A stretch of 58,931 nt of DNA from Melioribacter roseus (GTDB lineage: Bacteria > Bacteroidota > Ignavibacteria > Ignavibacteriales > Melioribacteraceae). Below the pieces are notes generated by a model, which did not search any database, was not told the DNA's origin, and saw only the letters and a list, made by a program, of their open reading frames with translations. The DNA is taken from the NCBI GenBank assembly GCA_020722065.1, contig DYLK01000017.1, forward strand, positions 1 to 58,931, written 5' to 3'. The first letter of the stretch is position 1. Every line of letters begins with the position of its first letter. Positions 8,504-16,301 of the stretch are shown here, one piece after another. The translations under genes were made by a program, and so were the position numbers.

Positions 8504-8884
8504 ATGAATATTCCATCAGGATACAAATTTTCAACTGACCACGAATGGGTAAAAGTTGAAGGAAATGTTGCTATAATTGGCATTTCAGATCACGCACAAA
8601 GCGAACTCGGTGATATTGTTTTTGTTGATGTTGACCCAGATATTGCAGAAACCTCAGCGGGAAGTTCATTTGGAACAATAGAAGCAGTAAAAACAGTTAG
8701 CGATTTGCTTGCCCCAGTTTCAGGGAAAGTAATTGAATTGAATTCAAATTTAGAAGATGAACCACAAATAATTAACTCCGAACCATATACAGATGGATGG
8801 ATTATTAAAGTTGAAATGTCTGATTCTTCAGAATTAGAAAATTTAATGACACCTGAAGAATATTTAGAATTTATTGGTGCTTAG
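8504..8884 (+). CDS. gcvH: Glycine cleavage system H protein
   Basis: GcvH carries lipoyl-lysine and shuttles the aminomethyl group among the glycine cleavage enzymes; in some bacteria it also relays lipoate. The 126-residue protein has the canonical YKFSTDHEWVKVEG start and the lipoylation site Lys63 in GTIEAVKTVSDL. Its C-terminus WIIKVEMSD..EYLEFIG is typical. AGAGG precedes the ATG. The gcvT and gcvP partners are not in the window, and the gene lies between accC and guaA, so it stands apart from its pathway. Confidence 0.95.
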   Translation: MNIPSGYKFSTDHEWVKVEGNVAIIGISDHAQSELGDIVFVDVDPDIAETSAGSSFGTIEAVKTVSDLLAPVSGKVIELNSNLEDEPQIINSEPYTDGWIIKVEMSDSSELENLMTPEEYLEFIGA

Positions 8885-8890
8885 TATTTA

Positions 8891-10432
8891 ATGACCACAA
8901 ACGAAACCGTATTAATTTTAGATTTCGGTTCGCAGTACACACAACTTATCGCTCGTAGAATTCGAGAAAGTAATGTTTTCTCGATTATCAAACCTTTCAA
9001 TTTTACAATTACTGAAATTGAAAAATTGGCTCCGGCTGGAATTATCCTTTCAGGCGGACCAATGAGCATTTATGATGAAAATTCTCCCAAAATTGATAAT
9101 AAAATTTTCGAGATGGGTATCCCAATTCTTGGAATATGTTACGGTTTGCAGTTAATTAGTTATTATTTTGGAGGAAAAGTTGAACCAGCCGAAAATCGCG
9201 AATACGGAAAAGCAGTCCTTCAGATAACTAATCTTGAATCAAAAATATTTAAGAATGTAAGAAATCAATCAGTTGTTTGGATGAGTCACGGTGATTATGT
9301 TACAGAATTACCAATCAATTTTACAGTTACTTCCAAAACTGAAAATTCCCCCGTTTGTTCAATTGAAAACGAAGAAAGAAGAATTTACGGTGTTCAATTT
9401 CATCCAGAAGTTGCGCATTCATTAGATGGAGAAAAAATAATCCAAAATTTTTTATTTGATGTTTGTAAACTTAGCGGAAATTGGACTTCTCAAAATTTTA
9501 TCGCAGAATCAATAATAAAAATTAAAGAAACTGTTGCAGATAATAAGGTTTTACTTGCTTTAAGCGGTGGTGTCGATTCGTCGGTAGCCGCCATTTTAAT
9601 GCACAAGGCTATTGGCGAAAATCTGATTTGTGTTCATGTTGATAATGGTTTGATGCGGAAAGATGAAAGTAGCCAAATTGTTAAAATGTTTGAAGAACAA
9701 TACAATTTGCATTTAATTCATTCAGATGCTACAGATGAATTTCTTTCTCAATTGGAAGAGATTGAAGACCCTGAACAAAAGCGAAAAATCATCGGCAAAA
9801 CTTTTATTGATGTTTTTGAACGAGAAAGTAAAAAATATGATGCCAAATATTTGGTGCAAGGAACTTTGTATCCAGATGTAATTGAATCAATTCCTGTGCA
9901 AGGAGCAAGTGTAACTATAAAAACACATCACAATGTTGGTGGTTTGCCTGCTCGAATGAATTTAAAATTAATCGAACCTTTCAAAGAATTATTCAAAGAC
10001 GAAGTTCGGCAAATAGGAAGAGATTTAGGTTTACCTGAATCTTTTATTGCTCGCCATCCATTCCCAGGACCAGGACTTGCGGTAAGAATTCTTGGAAAAA
10101 TAACAAGGGAAAGATTAACAATTTTGCGGGAAGCAGATGAAATTTACATCGAAGAGTTGAAAACACACAATATTTATAACGAAATTTGGCAAGCTTTTGC
10201 AGTACTTTTACCAATTAAAACCGTTGGAGTAATGGGCGATGCGAGAACTTATGAAAATGTAATTGCATTGCGAGCCGTTACTTCCACAGATGGAATGACT
10301 GCCGATTGGTATCCGTTAGATTATGGAATAATGGAAAAAATTTCAAATAAAATTATTAGAAACGTAAAAGGCGTCAATAGAGTTGTTTACGATATTAGCT
10401 CGAAACCGCCAGCAACAATTGAATGGGAATAA
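8891..10432 (+). CDS. guaA: GMP synthase (glutamine-hydrolysing)
   Basis: GuaA amidates XMP to GMP with ATP and glutamine in the cytoplasm. The 513-residue protein has a class I glutamine amidotransferase domain (1-190) with nucleophile Cys83 in ILGICYGLQL and the GVQFHPEVAHS His/Glu pair. The ATP pyrophosphatase domain carries the P-loop LALSGGVDSSVAA (from about residue 222). The dimerisation domain ends with the conserved KPPATIEWE C-terminus. No Shine-Dalgarno is evident. The stop overlaps the next start by one base (TAATG). Confidence 0.97.
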   Translation: MTTNETVLILDFGSQYTQLIARRIRESNVFSIIKPFNFTITEIEKLAPAGIILSGGPMSIYDENSPKIDNKIFEMGIPILGICYGLQLISYYFGGKVEPAENREYGKAVLQITNLESKIFKNVRNQSVVWMSHGDYVTELPINFTVTSKTENSPVCSIENEERRIYGVQFHPEVAHSLDGEKIIQNFLFDVCKLSGNWTSQNFIAESIIKIKETVADNKVLLALSGGVDSSVAAILMHKAIGENLICVHVDNGLMRKDESSQIVKMFEEQYNLHLIHSDATDEFLSQLEEIEDPEQKRKIIGKTFIDVFERESKKYDAKYLVQGTLYPDVIESIPVQGASVTIKTHHNVGGLPARMNLKLIEPFKELFKDEVRQIGRDLGLPESFIARHPFPGPGLAVRILGKITRERLTILREADEIYIEELKTHNIYNEIWQAFAVLLPIKTVGVMGDARTYENVIALRAVTSTDGMTADWYPLDYGIMEKISNKIIRNVKGVNRVVYDISSKPPATIEWE

Positions 10433-11292
10433 TGGATAATTTATCAGACAAATTAAATTTTGCTTCAAATTTAGAAGCAGAAGGAAATTATTTGCATGCA
10501 GTACAAATTTATCAGAAAATTCTTTTAGTTGAAGAAAATCGGAAAGTAATACTTCGTTTAGCAAATTTATATGAAAAAATGAATCATTCTGAAAAGGTGA
10601 TTTCAATGATTTCTGAGTATTTACAAAATAATCCGAATGATTTTGAAGTTAAAGAAGTGTTTGCACAATTTCTACTTCGAATAAATAAACCTGAATATTT
10701 GATTTCTAATTATCTTGATGATGACATTTCGCCAATGCTAACTTATTATTGTGCAATAGCTTATCTCAAATTGAAAGACAATGAAAACGCCTTGCTATAT
10801 TTCAAAAAAGTAATTGAAATGAAAGTTGAGAATGAATATTTAATTAAATCATACTTCATTTTAATTGAGTTACAAATCCAAAATCAAGATTTTTCAAATA
10901 GTTTAGTAAATCTTCAGATTCTGGAAAAAAAGTCAGATAATTTAGCTGAAGTTTATTTTTTATTCACAAAAGTGTATTTTCTAAAAAATCAATTCTATTT
11001 TGCTCAAGATTTTTGGCAAAAAGCAAAAAATAATGGTTGTAATAAAGCAGAATTTTTATATTTAGGCGGAAAAATTCATTTAGAATTAAAACAATACGAA
11101 GAAGCCGAAAAATGGTTTGAATTATATTTGAAATACAAAAAAAATAATTCAGAAATATTCTCGTTACTTAGTTACACAAATTATCGTCTCGAAAATTTTG
11201 AAAAAGCTGAAAAATATCTCGAAAAAGCTCTAAAAATTGATCCAAACAATAAAACAGCAAACCAATTAAAAAATCAATTAATTAATTTTTAA
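10432..11292 (+). CDS. Tetratricopeptide-repeat protein
   Basis: A 286-residue all-helical protein with serial TPR motifs, for example NLEAEGNYLHAVQIYQKIL near the N-terminus, YCAIAYLKLKDNENALLYFK in the middle and YRLENFEKAEKYLEKALKIDP at the end. It has no signal peptide or membrane segment, so a cytoplasmic protein-binding role is likely. ATG 10432 is preferred over the frame's earlier ATG at 10423 because it overlaps the guaA stop by a single base. It ends one base before radC. The partner is unknown. Confidence 0.75.
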   Translation: MDNLSDKLNFASNLEAEGNYLHAVQIYQKILLVEENRKVILRLANLYEKMNHSEKVISMISEYLQNNPNDFEVKEVFAQFLLRINKPEYLISNYLDDDISPMLTYYCAIAYLKLKDNENALLYFKKVIEMKVENEYLIKSYFILIELQIQNQDFSNSLVNLQILEKKSDNLAEVYFLFTKVYFLKNQFYFAQDFWQKAKNNGCNKAEFLYLGGKIHLELKQYEEAEKWFELYLKYKKNNSEIFSLLSYTNYRLENFEKAEKYLEKALKIDPNNKTANQLKNQLINF

Positions 11293-11293
11293 T

Positions 11294-11974
11294 ATGTCAA
11301 AAATTCAAGATTTACCTTCAGAAGATAGACCAATTGAAAAATTGATTCACAAAGGCTCAAGTTCTCTTTCAGATGCTGAGTTACTTGCAATTTTACTAAA
11401 ATCTGGTTTGAAAGGAAAATCAGTTATTGAGATTTCGCAAGAGATAATAAAAGAAGAAAGAAATATTGCAGGACTTTCTCTTCGAAGTGTTAAAGAATTG
11501 GCAAAAATTAAAGGAATTGGATTAAAAAAAGCTGCCACAGTTTCTGCAGCATTTGAAATTGGAAGGAGAATAATTTCTCAAAGTAAATGGCTAATTAATC
11601 AAAAATTTAATTCTCCCGAAGACTTTGCGAATGCACTAATTCCTCTCTTTCAATCGGAAGTAAAAGAAAAATTTATGGTGGCTTGTTTGAATAAATCAAA
11701 TAAACTTATTGATTTAAAGGAAATATTTGTCGGAAGTTTAGATGCAAGTATTGTTCATCCACGCGAAATATTTCGGGTCGCAATTGAAAATTCGTCAGCT
11801 GGAATAATTTTGATACATAATCATCCAAGCGAAAATCCCGAAGCAAGCGATGCAGATATTAAAATTACTAAACAAGTAATAGCGGCAGGAAAAATTCTTG
11901 ATATTCAAGTAATTGACCATATTATTATTGCTGGAAATAATTATCTTAGTTTTGTAGAAAAAAAATTATTTTAA
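11294..11974 (+). CDS. radC: RadC/YicR family JAB (MPN+) domain protein
   Basis: A 226-residue protein with a helix-hairpin-helix-like N-terminus (VKELAKIKGIGLKKAATV, about residues 65-82) and a C-terminal JAB metal-binding domain (about 105-226). The metal motif is visible in IILIHNHPSENPEASDAD, which supplies the His-x-His and the distal Asp. The old link to DNA repair is disputed and no biochemical activity is settled for the family. It follows the TPR gene with one base between them. Confidence 0.9.
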   Translation: MSKIQDLPSEDRPIEKLIHKGSSSLSDAELLAILLKSGLKGKSVIEISQEIIKEERNIAGLSLRSVKELAKIKGIGLKKAATVSAAFEIGRRIISQSKWLINQKFNSPEDFANALIPLFQSEVKEKFMVACLNKSNKLIDLKEIFVGSLDASIVHPREIFRVAIENSSAGIILIHNHPSENPEASDADIKITKQVIAAGKILDIQVIDHIIIAGNNYLSFVEKKLF

Positions 11975-12015
11975 TAACATAAAAAAACAAATTAATAAAT
12001 CCTTATGGAGGAAAG

Positions 12016-12291
12016 ATGTTAAAATCAAGTAAATTAGTTAAAATCGGCTTGGCTGCTCTTTTTGTAGCTTCAAGCATTGGTTTTACTGGTTGCACCGGAG
12101 TGAGCGAAGAAGAAATGGCTCAACTTGATGCATTAAAATCAGAAGTTTCTGCCTTAGAAAATGAATCAAGTAATTTACAAGGCGAAAAATCTAAACTTGA
12201 AAGAGATATAGCTGAAAGAAAAGCAGCTCTTGAAAAATGCAATCAAACAAAAGAACAATTAAACCAAAACCTTAATAAAGTAAGTAAATAA
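12016..12291 (+). CDS. Small coiled-coil lipoprotein
   Basis: A 91-residue protein with a signal peptide ending in the lipobox FTGC (Cys26) followed by a long heptad-rich helix (about residues 32-88, with Leu/Glu/Lys repeats such as LDALKSEVSALENESSNLQ). It resembles Lpp-type small lipoproteins in plan but not obviously in sequence. A strong GGAGG lies six bases before the ATG, suggesting high expression. It is ten bases upstream of a LysM protein that also has a long coiled coil, so the two may work together at the envelope. Confidence 0.75.
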   Translation: MLKSSKLVKIGLAALFVASSIGFTGCTGVSEEEMAQLDALKSEVSALENESSNLQGEKSKLERDIAERKAALEKCNQTKEQLNQNLNKVSK

Positions 12292-12301
12292 GGAGGAAAA
12301 C

Positions 12302-12991
12302 ATGAAAAACATAAAATTATTATTGATTTCCTTCTTAACACTTGCTTTTTCTGTGAATATTTATGCTCAAGAAGCAAAAGAAATGACACATGAAGAATGG
12401 GAATCTGAAATTAAACGATTAGGAGAAAACAAAGTTGAATTATCAACTGAAGTTGCTCAATTAAAAGAAGAAGTTGCTGCATTAAAAGTTCAATATTCTT
12501 CATTGCAAAATCCTGCCGATTGCGAAAAAGAACTTTTAGCTATGGTTGGTACAACAAGCATGGAAAAAGCTGCTTATGCAAAACAAGTTGAAATGCTTGA
12601 AAAGAAAATTAACGATAGAAACGGCAACAAAGAAGATTTACAAAATGAATTGAATACATTGAAATCTTCAATGATTAGTGCTTGTCCTGGATTGTTCGAC
12701 AAAGTACATAATCAATTACAACGTAAACTTGACGCTTGGGTGGACGAAGCTCCAAAAGAAGTTCTTTATACCGTTGTAAAAGGCGATTGTTTGTGGAATA
12801 TAGCAAAGAAAAAAGAAATTTATGGAAATGGTTTTGCTTGGCCAAAAATTTATAACGCAAATAAAGACCAAATAAAAAATCCAGATTTAATTTATCCAAA
12901 ACAAATCTTCAAAATTCCAAACCTTACTGAAGAAGAAAAAGCTAAATACGATAAATTAAGACAAAACTACAAACCTGCTCCAGCAAACTAA
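12302..12991 (+). CDS. Secreted LysM-domain protein with coiled coil
   Basis: A 229-residue protein. A signal peptide (about residues 1-22, ending in NIYAQ) is followed by a coiled coil (about 28-125) and a C-terminal LysM domain beginning YTVVKGDCLWNIAKKKEIYG and ending in IYPKQIFKIP. LysM binds N-acetylglucosamine-containing glycans such as peptidoglycan. No catalytic domain is seen, so a structural or tethering role in the periplasm is inferred. AAGGAGG precedes the ATG. A terminator follows, ending this unit. Confidence 0.85.
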   Translation: MKNIKLLLISFLTLAFSVNIYAQEAKEMTHEEWESEIKRLGENKVELSTEVAQLKEEVAALKVQYSSLQNPADCEKELLAMVGTTSMEKAAYAKQVEMLEKKINDRNGNKEDLQNELNTLKSSMISACPGLFDKVHNQLQRKLDAWVDEAPKEVLYTVVKGDCLWNIAKKKEIYGNGFAWPKIYNANKDQIKNPDLIYPKQIFKIPNLTEEEKAKYDKLRQNYKPAPAN

Positions 12992-13011
12992 ATTTTATTA
13001 GTTTTTATATT

Positions 13012-13049
13012 AAAGCTTTCCTTGTTTTTACAGGGAGAGCTTTTTTTTT
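13012..13049 (+). terminator. Intrinsic terminator after the LysM gene
   Basis: AAAGCTTTCCTTG at 13012-13024 pairs with CAGGGAGAGCTTT at 13031-13043 (G-U wobbles allowed) around a six-base loop, followed immediately by a run of T residues to 13049. It lies between the LysM gene and phoH. Confidence 0.85.
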
Positions 13050-13064
13050 AGGATTTTGAAATAA

Positions 13065-14048
13065 ATGAACATAATTGAAAAAAAAATTGAATTAGAAGAT
13101 TTAGATTTAGTTTCGTATTTGGGTGTAAATGATTCCAACATCAAACCAATAGAAGATAACTTTTCGGCATTTATTAGTGTTCGGGGAAATCAAGTTTACT
13201 TAAAAGGTATTGAAGTAGAGGTTTTAGCAATCGAAAAAATACTTAAGGAAATGAAATTTTCGTTAAATACCACAGGGAAATTAACACAGGAAGATGTACA
13301 AACAATAATCCGATTAAAAATTTCGGGAGATGAAATTGTACGAACTGAAGAAAGCGAAAATGTCATTCTCTATTCAAGAAAAGATGTAATAAAGCCAAAA
13401 AATAAATCGCAAGAAGAATACATGCGGGTTGTTCGGTCAAACGACATTATTTTTGCGATTGGTCCCGCGGGAACTGGAAAAACTTATTTAGCAGTAGCTT
13501 TTGCAGTTGGAGAGTTAAAAAAATCGCGTGTACAAAGAATAATTCTTGTTCGTCCCGCAGTTGAAGCTGGCGAAAGTTTGGGTTTTTTGCCTGGTGATTT
13601 TAAGGAAAAAATAGATCCGTATCTAAAGCCACTTTTTGATGCACTGCAAGATATGTTGCCCGCTGACCAACTCCGAAGTTATTTGGAAAAAGGTGTAATT
13701 GAAATTGTTCCACTTGCATATATGCGCGGTAGAACTTTGAATAATGCATTTGTGATACTTGATGAGGCACAAAATACAACAGAAATTCAAATGAAAATGT
13801 TTCTTACAAGATTAGGAGCTTACTCGCGGTCAATAATTACTGGAGATATCACACAAATTGATTTGCCAAATAAGCAACCAAGCGGTTTAATTCAAGCCTC
13901 CGAAATATTACGTGGAATAGAAGGAGTTGGATTTATTCAATTTGACAAGAAAGACGTTGTTAGGCACAGACTTGTTCGTGAAATAATTGATGCTTATGAA
14001 AAGCACAATTCTGTAGAAAATTCAAAAATAAATGGCACAAAGAAATAA
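13065..14048 (+). CDS. phoH: PhoH-like ATPase
   Basis: A 327-residue cytoplasmic P-loop ATPase of the PhoH family. Walker A is GPAGTGKT (residues 133-140) and Walker B is ILDEAQN (231-237). The first 110 residues form a small alpha/beta (KH-like) domain. RPAVEAGESLGFLPGDFKEK and the TGDITQIDLP segment are family signatures. PhoH proteins are linked to RNA metabolism but their precise role is unsettled; in many bacteria the gene is next to ybeY, which is not seen here. AGGA precedes the ATG. Confidence 0.92.
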   Translation: MNIIEKKIELEDLDLVSYLGVNDSNIKPIEDNFSAFISVRGNQVYLKGIEVEVLAIEKILKEMKFSLNTTGKLTQEDVQTIIRLKISGDEIVRTEESENVILYSRKDVIKPKNKSQEEYMRVVRSNDIIFAIGPAGTGKTYLAVAFAVGELKKSRVQRIILVRPAVEAGESLGFLPGDFKEKIDPYLKPLFDALQDMLPADQLRSYLEKGVIEIVPLAYMRGRTLNNAFVILDEAQNTTEIQMKMFLTRLGAYSRSIITGDITQIDLPNKQPSGLIQASEILRGIEGVGFIQFDKKDVVRHRLVREIIDAYEKHNSVENSKINGTKK

Positions 14049-14094
14049 GATTTACGTCAATTATAAAAAATTTCAATTAATTAAAGGAAAAGCT

Positions 14095-16245
14095 ATGAAT
14101 TACAATAATTTTAGTAAAAGTGTAAAAGTGGTTTTGTTGTTTTCAGTTTTAACAACTACTATACTATTCTCACAAAGTATATTTTTTAATCCAGATACTG
14201 TAAAAGCCACAAAGTTTGATATGGGTAAAATGTGGACTTTTGAAGATGCTCCCATTGAATACTTTGACTCGGTTTACCAATTTAAGCCAAATGAAGATTG
14301 GTTGCAAAAAGTGCGACTTTCTGCCTTAAAATTCGGTTCTTGGTGTTCAGCTTCATTTGTCTCGGCAGATGGCTTGGTAATGACAAATCATCATTGTGTT
14401 GATTTTATTACTGAAAAAATTGAAGAAGCTGGCGAAGATATTGCAACTAATGGATTTTATGCTCAAACTTTAGCTGACGAGAGAAAAGTCCCAGGTTTAT
14501 TTGTAGATCAATTAGTACTTATAGAAGATGTAACTGACGAAATTAATTCTGCTATTGAAGAAGGTAAATCAATTGAGGAAAAAACCGAAAAAAAATCTGC
14601 AAAAATTGAAGAAATTGAAAAACGTTTTGCAGAAGAAACGCAACTTATATGCAAAGTTACTGAACTTTATCAAGGTGGAAAATATTCGCTATATGGTTAC
14701 AGAAGATACGAAGATGTTAGAATGGTTTTAGTAAATGAACGTCAAGTAGGTTTATATGGTGGAGATCCTGATAATTTTACTTATCCACGTTATGATGCCG
14801 ATTTTGCATTTTTGCGTGTTTATGAAGATGGAAAGCCGTTAAAAACTGATAACTATTTCAAATGGAGCCCAAATGGGGCAGTTGCTGGGGAACCAATTTT
14901 TGTAATTGGAAATCCTGGAAGTACAGATAGATTAAAAACTGTTGCTCAAATGGAATTTGAGAGAGATTTTACTTATAGATTTACATCTTACTTACTTTCT
15001 AATAATGTGAAAATTCTATTAAACGAAATGAAATTGTTCCCAGAGAAGAAAGCTAAACTTGAAGGACCAACTTTCTATTTAGCGAATTCTGCAAAAGTTT
15101 ATGAATACATATATAAATCATTACAAGATCCATATTTAATTGCAAGAAAAAAAGCATTTGAAAAGGATTTTAAAACAAAAGTTATGAGTAACCCAGAATT
15201 ATCTTCAAAATACGGACATCTTTGGGAAGCAATTGCCGAAATTCAACAAGAATATAGAAAATATTCTGGTGAAATTTCTGCTTACACAATTAACCCAAGA
15301 TTGGCACCAGTTTACTTTAATTTGGCAAGCAAAATGGTAAGTTACGCTAAACAAATGCAGCTTCCTGAAAAAGAAAGAGACGCAAAATACAAAGGCGATA
15401 ATCTTGTAAAAACTAAAGAATCAATTAAAACAACAGAAATTGACGATTCTGTAGAACTTCAAAAATTGAAAATTCAAATTGATGTATTAAATATGGCTCT
15501 CGACAAAGATAATTGGGTTATTTCTAATTTCCTTGATATGAAAACAGGGAAAGACGCTGCACAATATTTACTCTCGAAATCTTTTTTAACTTCGCAAGAA
15601 AAAATCGAAAAATTCCTTGAATTGTCGCCTGAAGAAATTCTTAATTCTAACGACCCATTTATTCAATTCATTCTAAATACACAAGAAAAATTAGCTGAAC
15701 TTAAGAAAATTAAATCTGAAACGGCTAAAACTGAAGAAGTTCTTGAAAATACACTGGGAAGAGCAGTTTACGATGTTTTTGGAACAGACATTCCACCAGA
15801 TGCAACTTTTACTTTAAGAATAAGTGATGGTGTGATGAAAGGCTACAATTATAATGGAACAGTAGCTCCATATTTTACAACTTTTTACGGCTTATATGAT
15901 CGATTCAATTCGCACAATAAGGAATATCCTTGGAATTTGCCTGAGCGTTGGGCAACTCCACATAAAGATATGAATCTTGCAACACCTTACAATTTCGTTT
16001 CAACAAATGATATTGTCGGAGGAAATTCTGGAAGTCCAGTGATTAACAAAAATGCCGAAATTGTTGGAATTGCTTTCGATGGAAATATTGAATCACTTCC
16101 AGGTTCATTCCTTTATTCAACAGAAGCAAATAGAACAGTTTCAGTTGCTTCGGAAGGAATTATTGAATTACTCAACACAATTTTGGAAGCCAAACGACTT
16201 TCTGCCGAACTTGAAAATGGCGAAATTCCCGCAGATTATAAATAA
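14095..16245 (+). CDS. S46 family dipeptidyl peptidase, DPP7-like (first of two)
   Basis: S46 enzymes are secreted serine peptidases that release dipeptides from N-termini. ATG 14095 is chosen because AAAGGA precedes it and a signal peptide follows (1-27, ending LFSQ); the frame's earlier ATG at 14032 lies inside phoH. The product is 716 residues. The chymotrypsin-like triad is visible: His100 in GLVMTNHHC, Asp in NFTYPRYDADFAF and Ser645 in GGNSGSPV. Gly663, 18 residues after the serine in GIAFDGN, matches the DPP7-type S1 glycine rather than the DPP11 arginine, so hydrophobic P1 residues are expected. A perfect terminator separates it from the second copy. Confidence 0.92.
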   Translation: MNYNNFSKSVKVVLLFSVLTTTILFSQSIFFNPDTVKATKFDMGKMWTFEDAPIEYFDSVYQFKPNEDWLQKVRLSALKFGSWCSASFVSADGLVMTNHHCVDFITEKIEEAGEDIATNGFYAQTLADERKVPGLFVDQLVLIEDVTDEINSAIEEGKSIEEKTEKKSAKIEEIEKRFAEETQLICKVTELYQGGKYSLYGYRRYEDVRMVLVNERQVGLYGGDPDNFTYPRYDADFAFLRVYEDGKPLKTDNYFKWSPNGAVAGEPIFVIGNPGSTDRLKTVAQMEFERDFTYRFTSYLLSNNVKILLNEMKLFPEKKAKLEGPTFYLANSAKVYEYIYKSLQDPYLIARKKAFEKDFKTKVMSNPELSSKYGHLWEAIAEIQQEYRKYSGEISAYTINPRLAPVYFNLASKMVSYAKQMQLPEKERDAKYKGDNLVKTKESIKTTEIDDSVELQKLKIQIDVLNMALDKDNWVISNFLDMKTGKDAAQYLLSKSFLTSQEKIEKFLELSPEEILNSNDPFIQFILNTQEKLAELKKIKSETAKTEEVLENTLGRAVYDVFGTDIPPDATFTLRISDGVMKGYNYNGTVAPYFTTFYGLYDRFNSHNKEYPWNLPERWATPHKDMNLATPYNFVSTNDIVGGNSGSPVINKNAEIVGIAFDGNIESLPGSFLYSTEANRTVSVASEGIIELLNTILEAKRLSAELENGEIPADYK

Positions 16246-16252
16246 TTATTAC

Positions 16253-16288
16253 AAGGTTGTTTAAGTATAAAACTTAAACAACCTTTTT
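16253..16288 (+). terminator. Perfect terminator hairpin between the two S46 genes
   Basis: AAGGTTGTTTAAGT at 16253-16266 is an exact inverted repeat of ACTTAAACAACCTT at 16272-16285, with a five-base loop and a T-run. The 14-base perfect stem begins eight bases after the first S46 stop. The second S46 start is only 14 bases past it. Confidence 0.88.
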
Positions 16289-16301
16289 CTTCGAGGTAAA
16301 T

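Noticed and set aside
14032-14094. Upstream in-frame ATG for the first S46 peptidase
   Set aside because: It lies within phoH and would place a hydrophilic segment before the signal peptide. ATG 14095 has AAAGGA and gives a normal signal sequence.
16253-16288. Riboswitch or leader RNA before the second S46 gene
   Set aside because: Only a single perfect hairpin with T-run is present; there is no room for an aptamer between the two genes.
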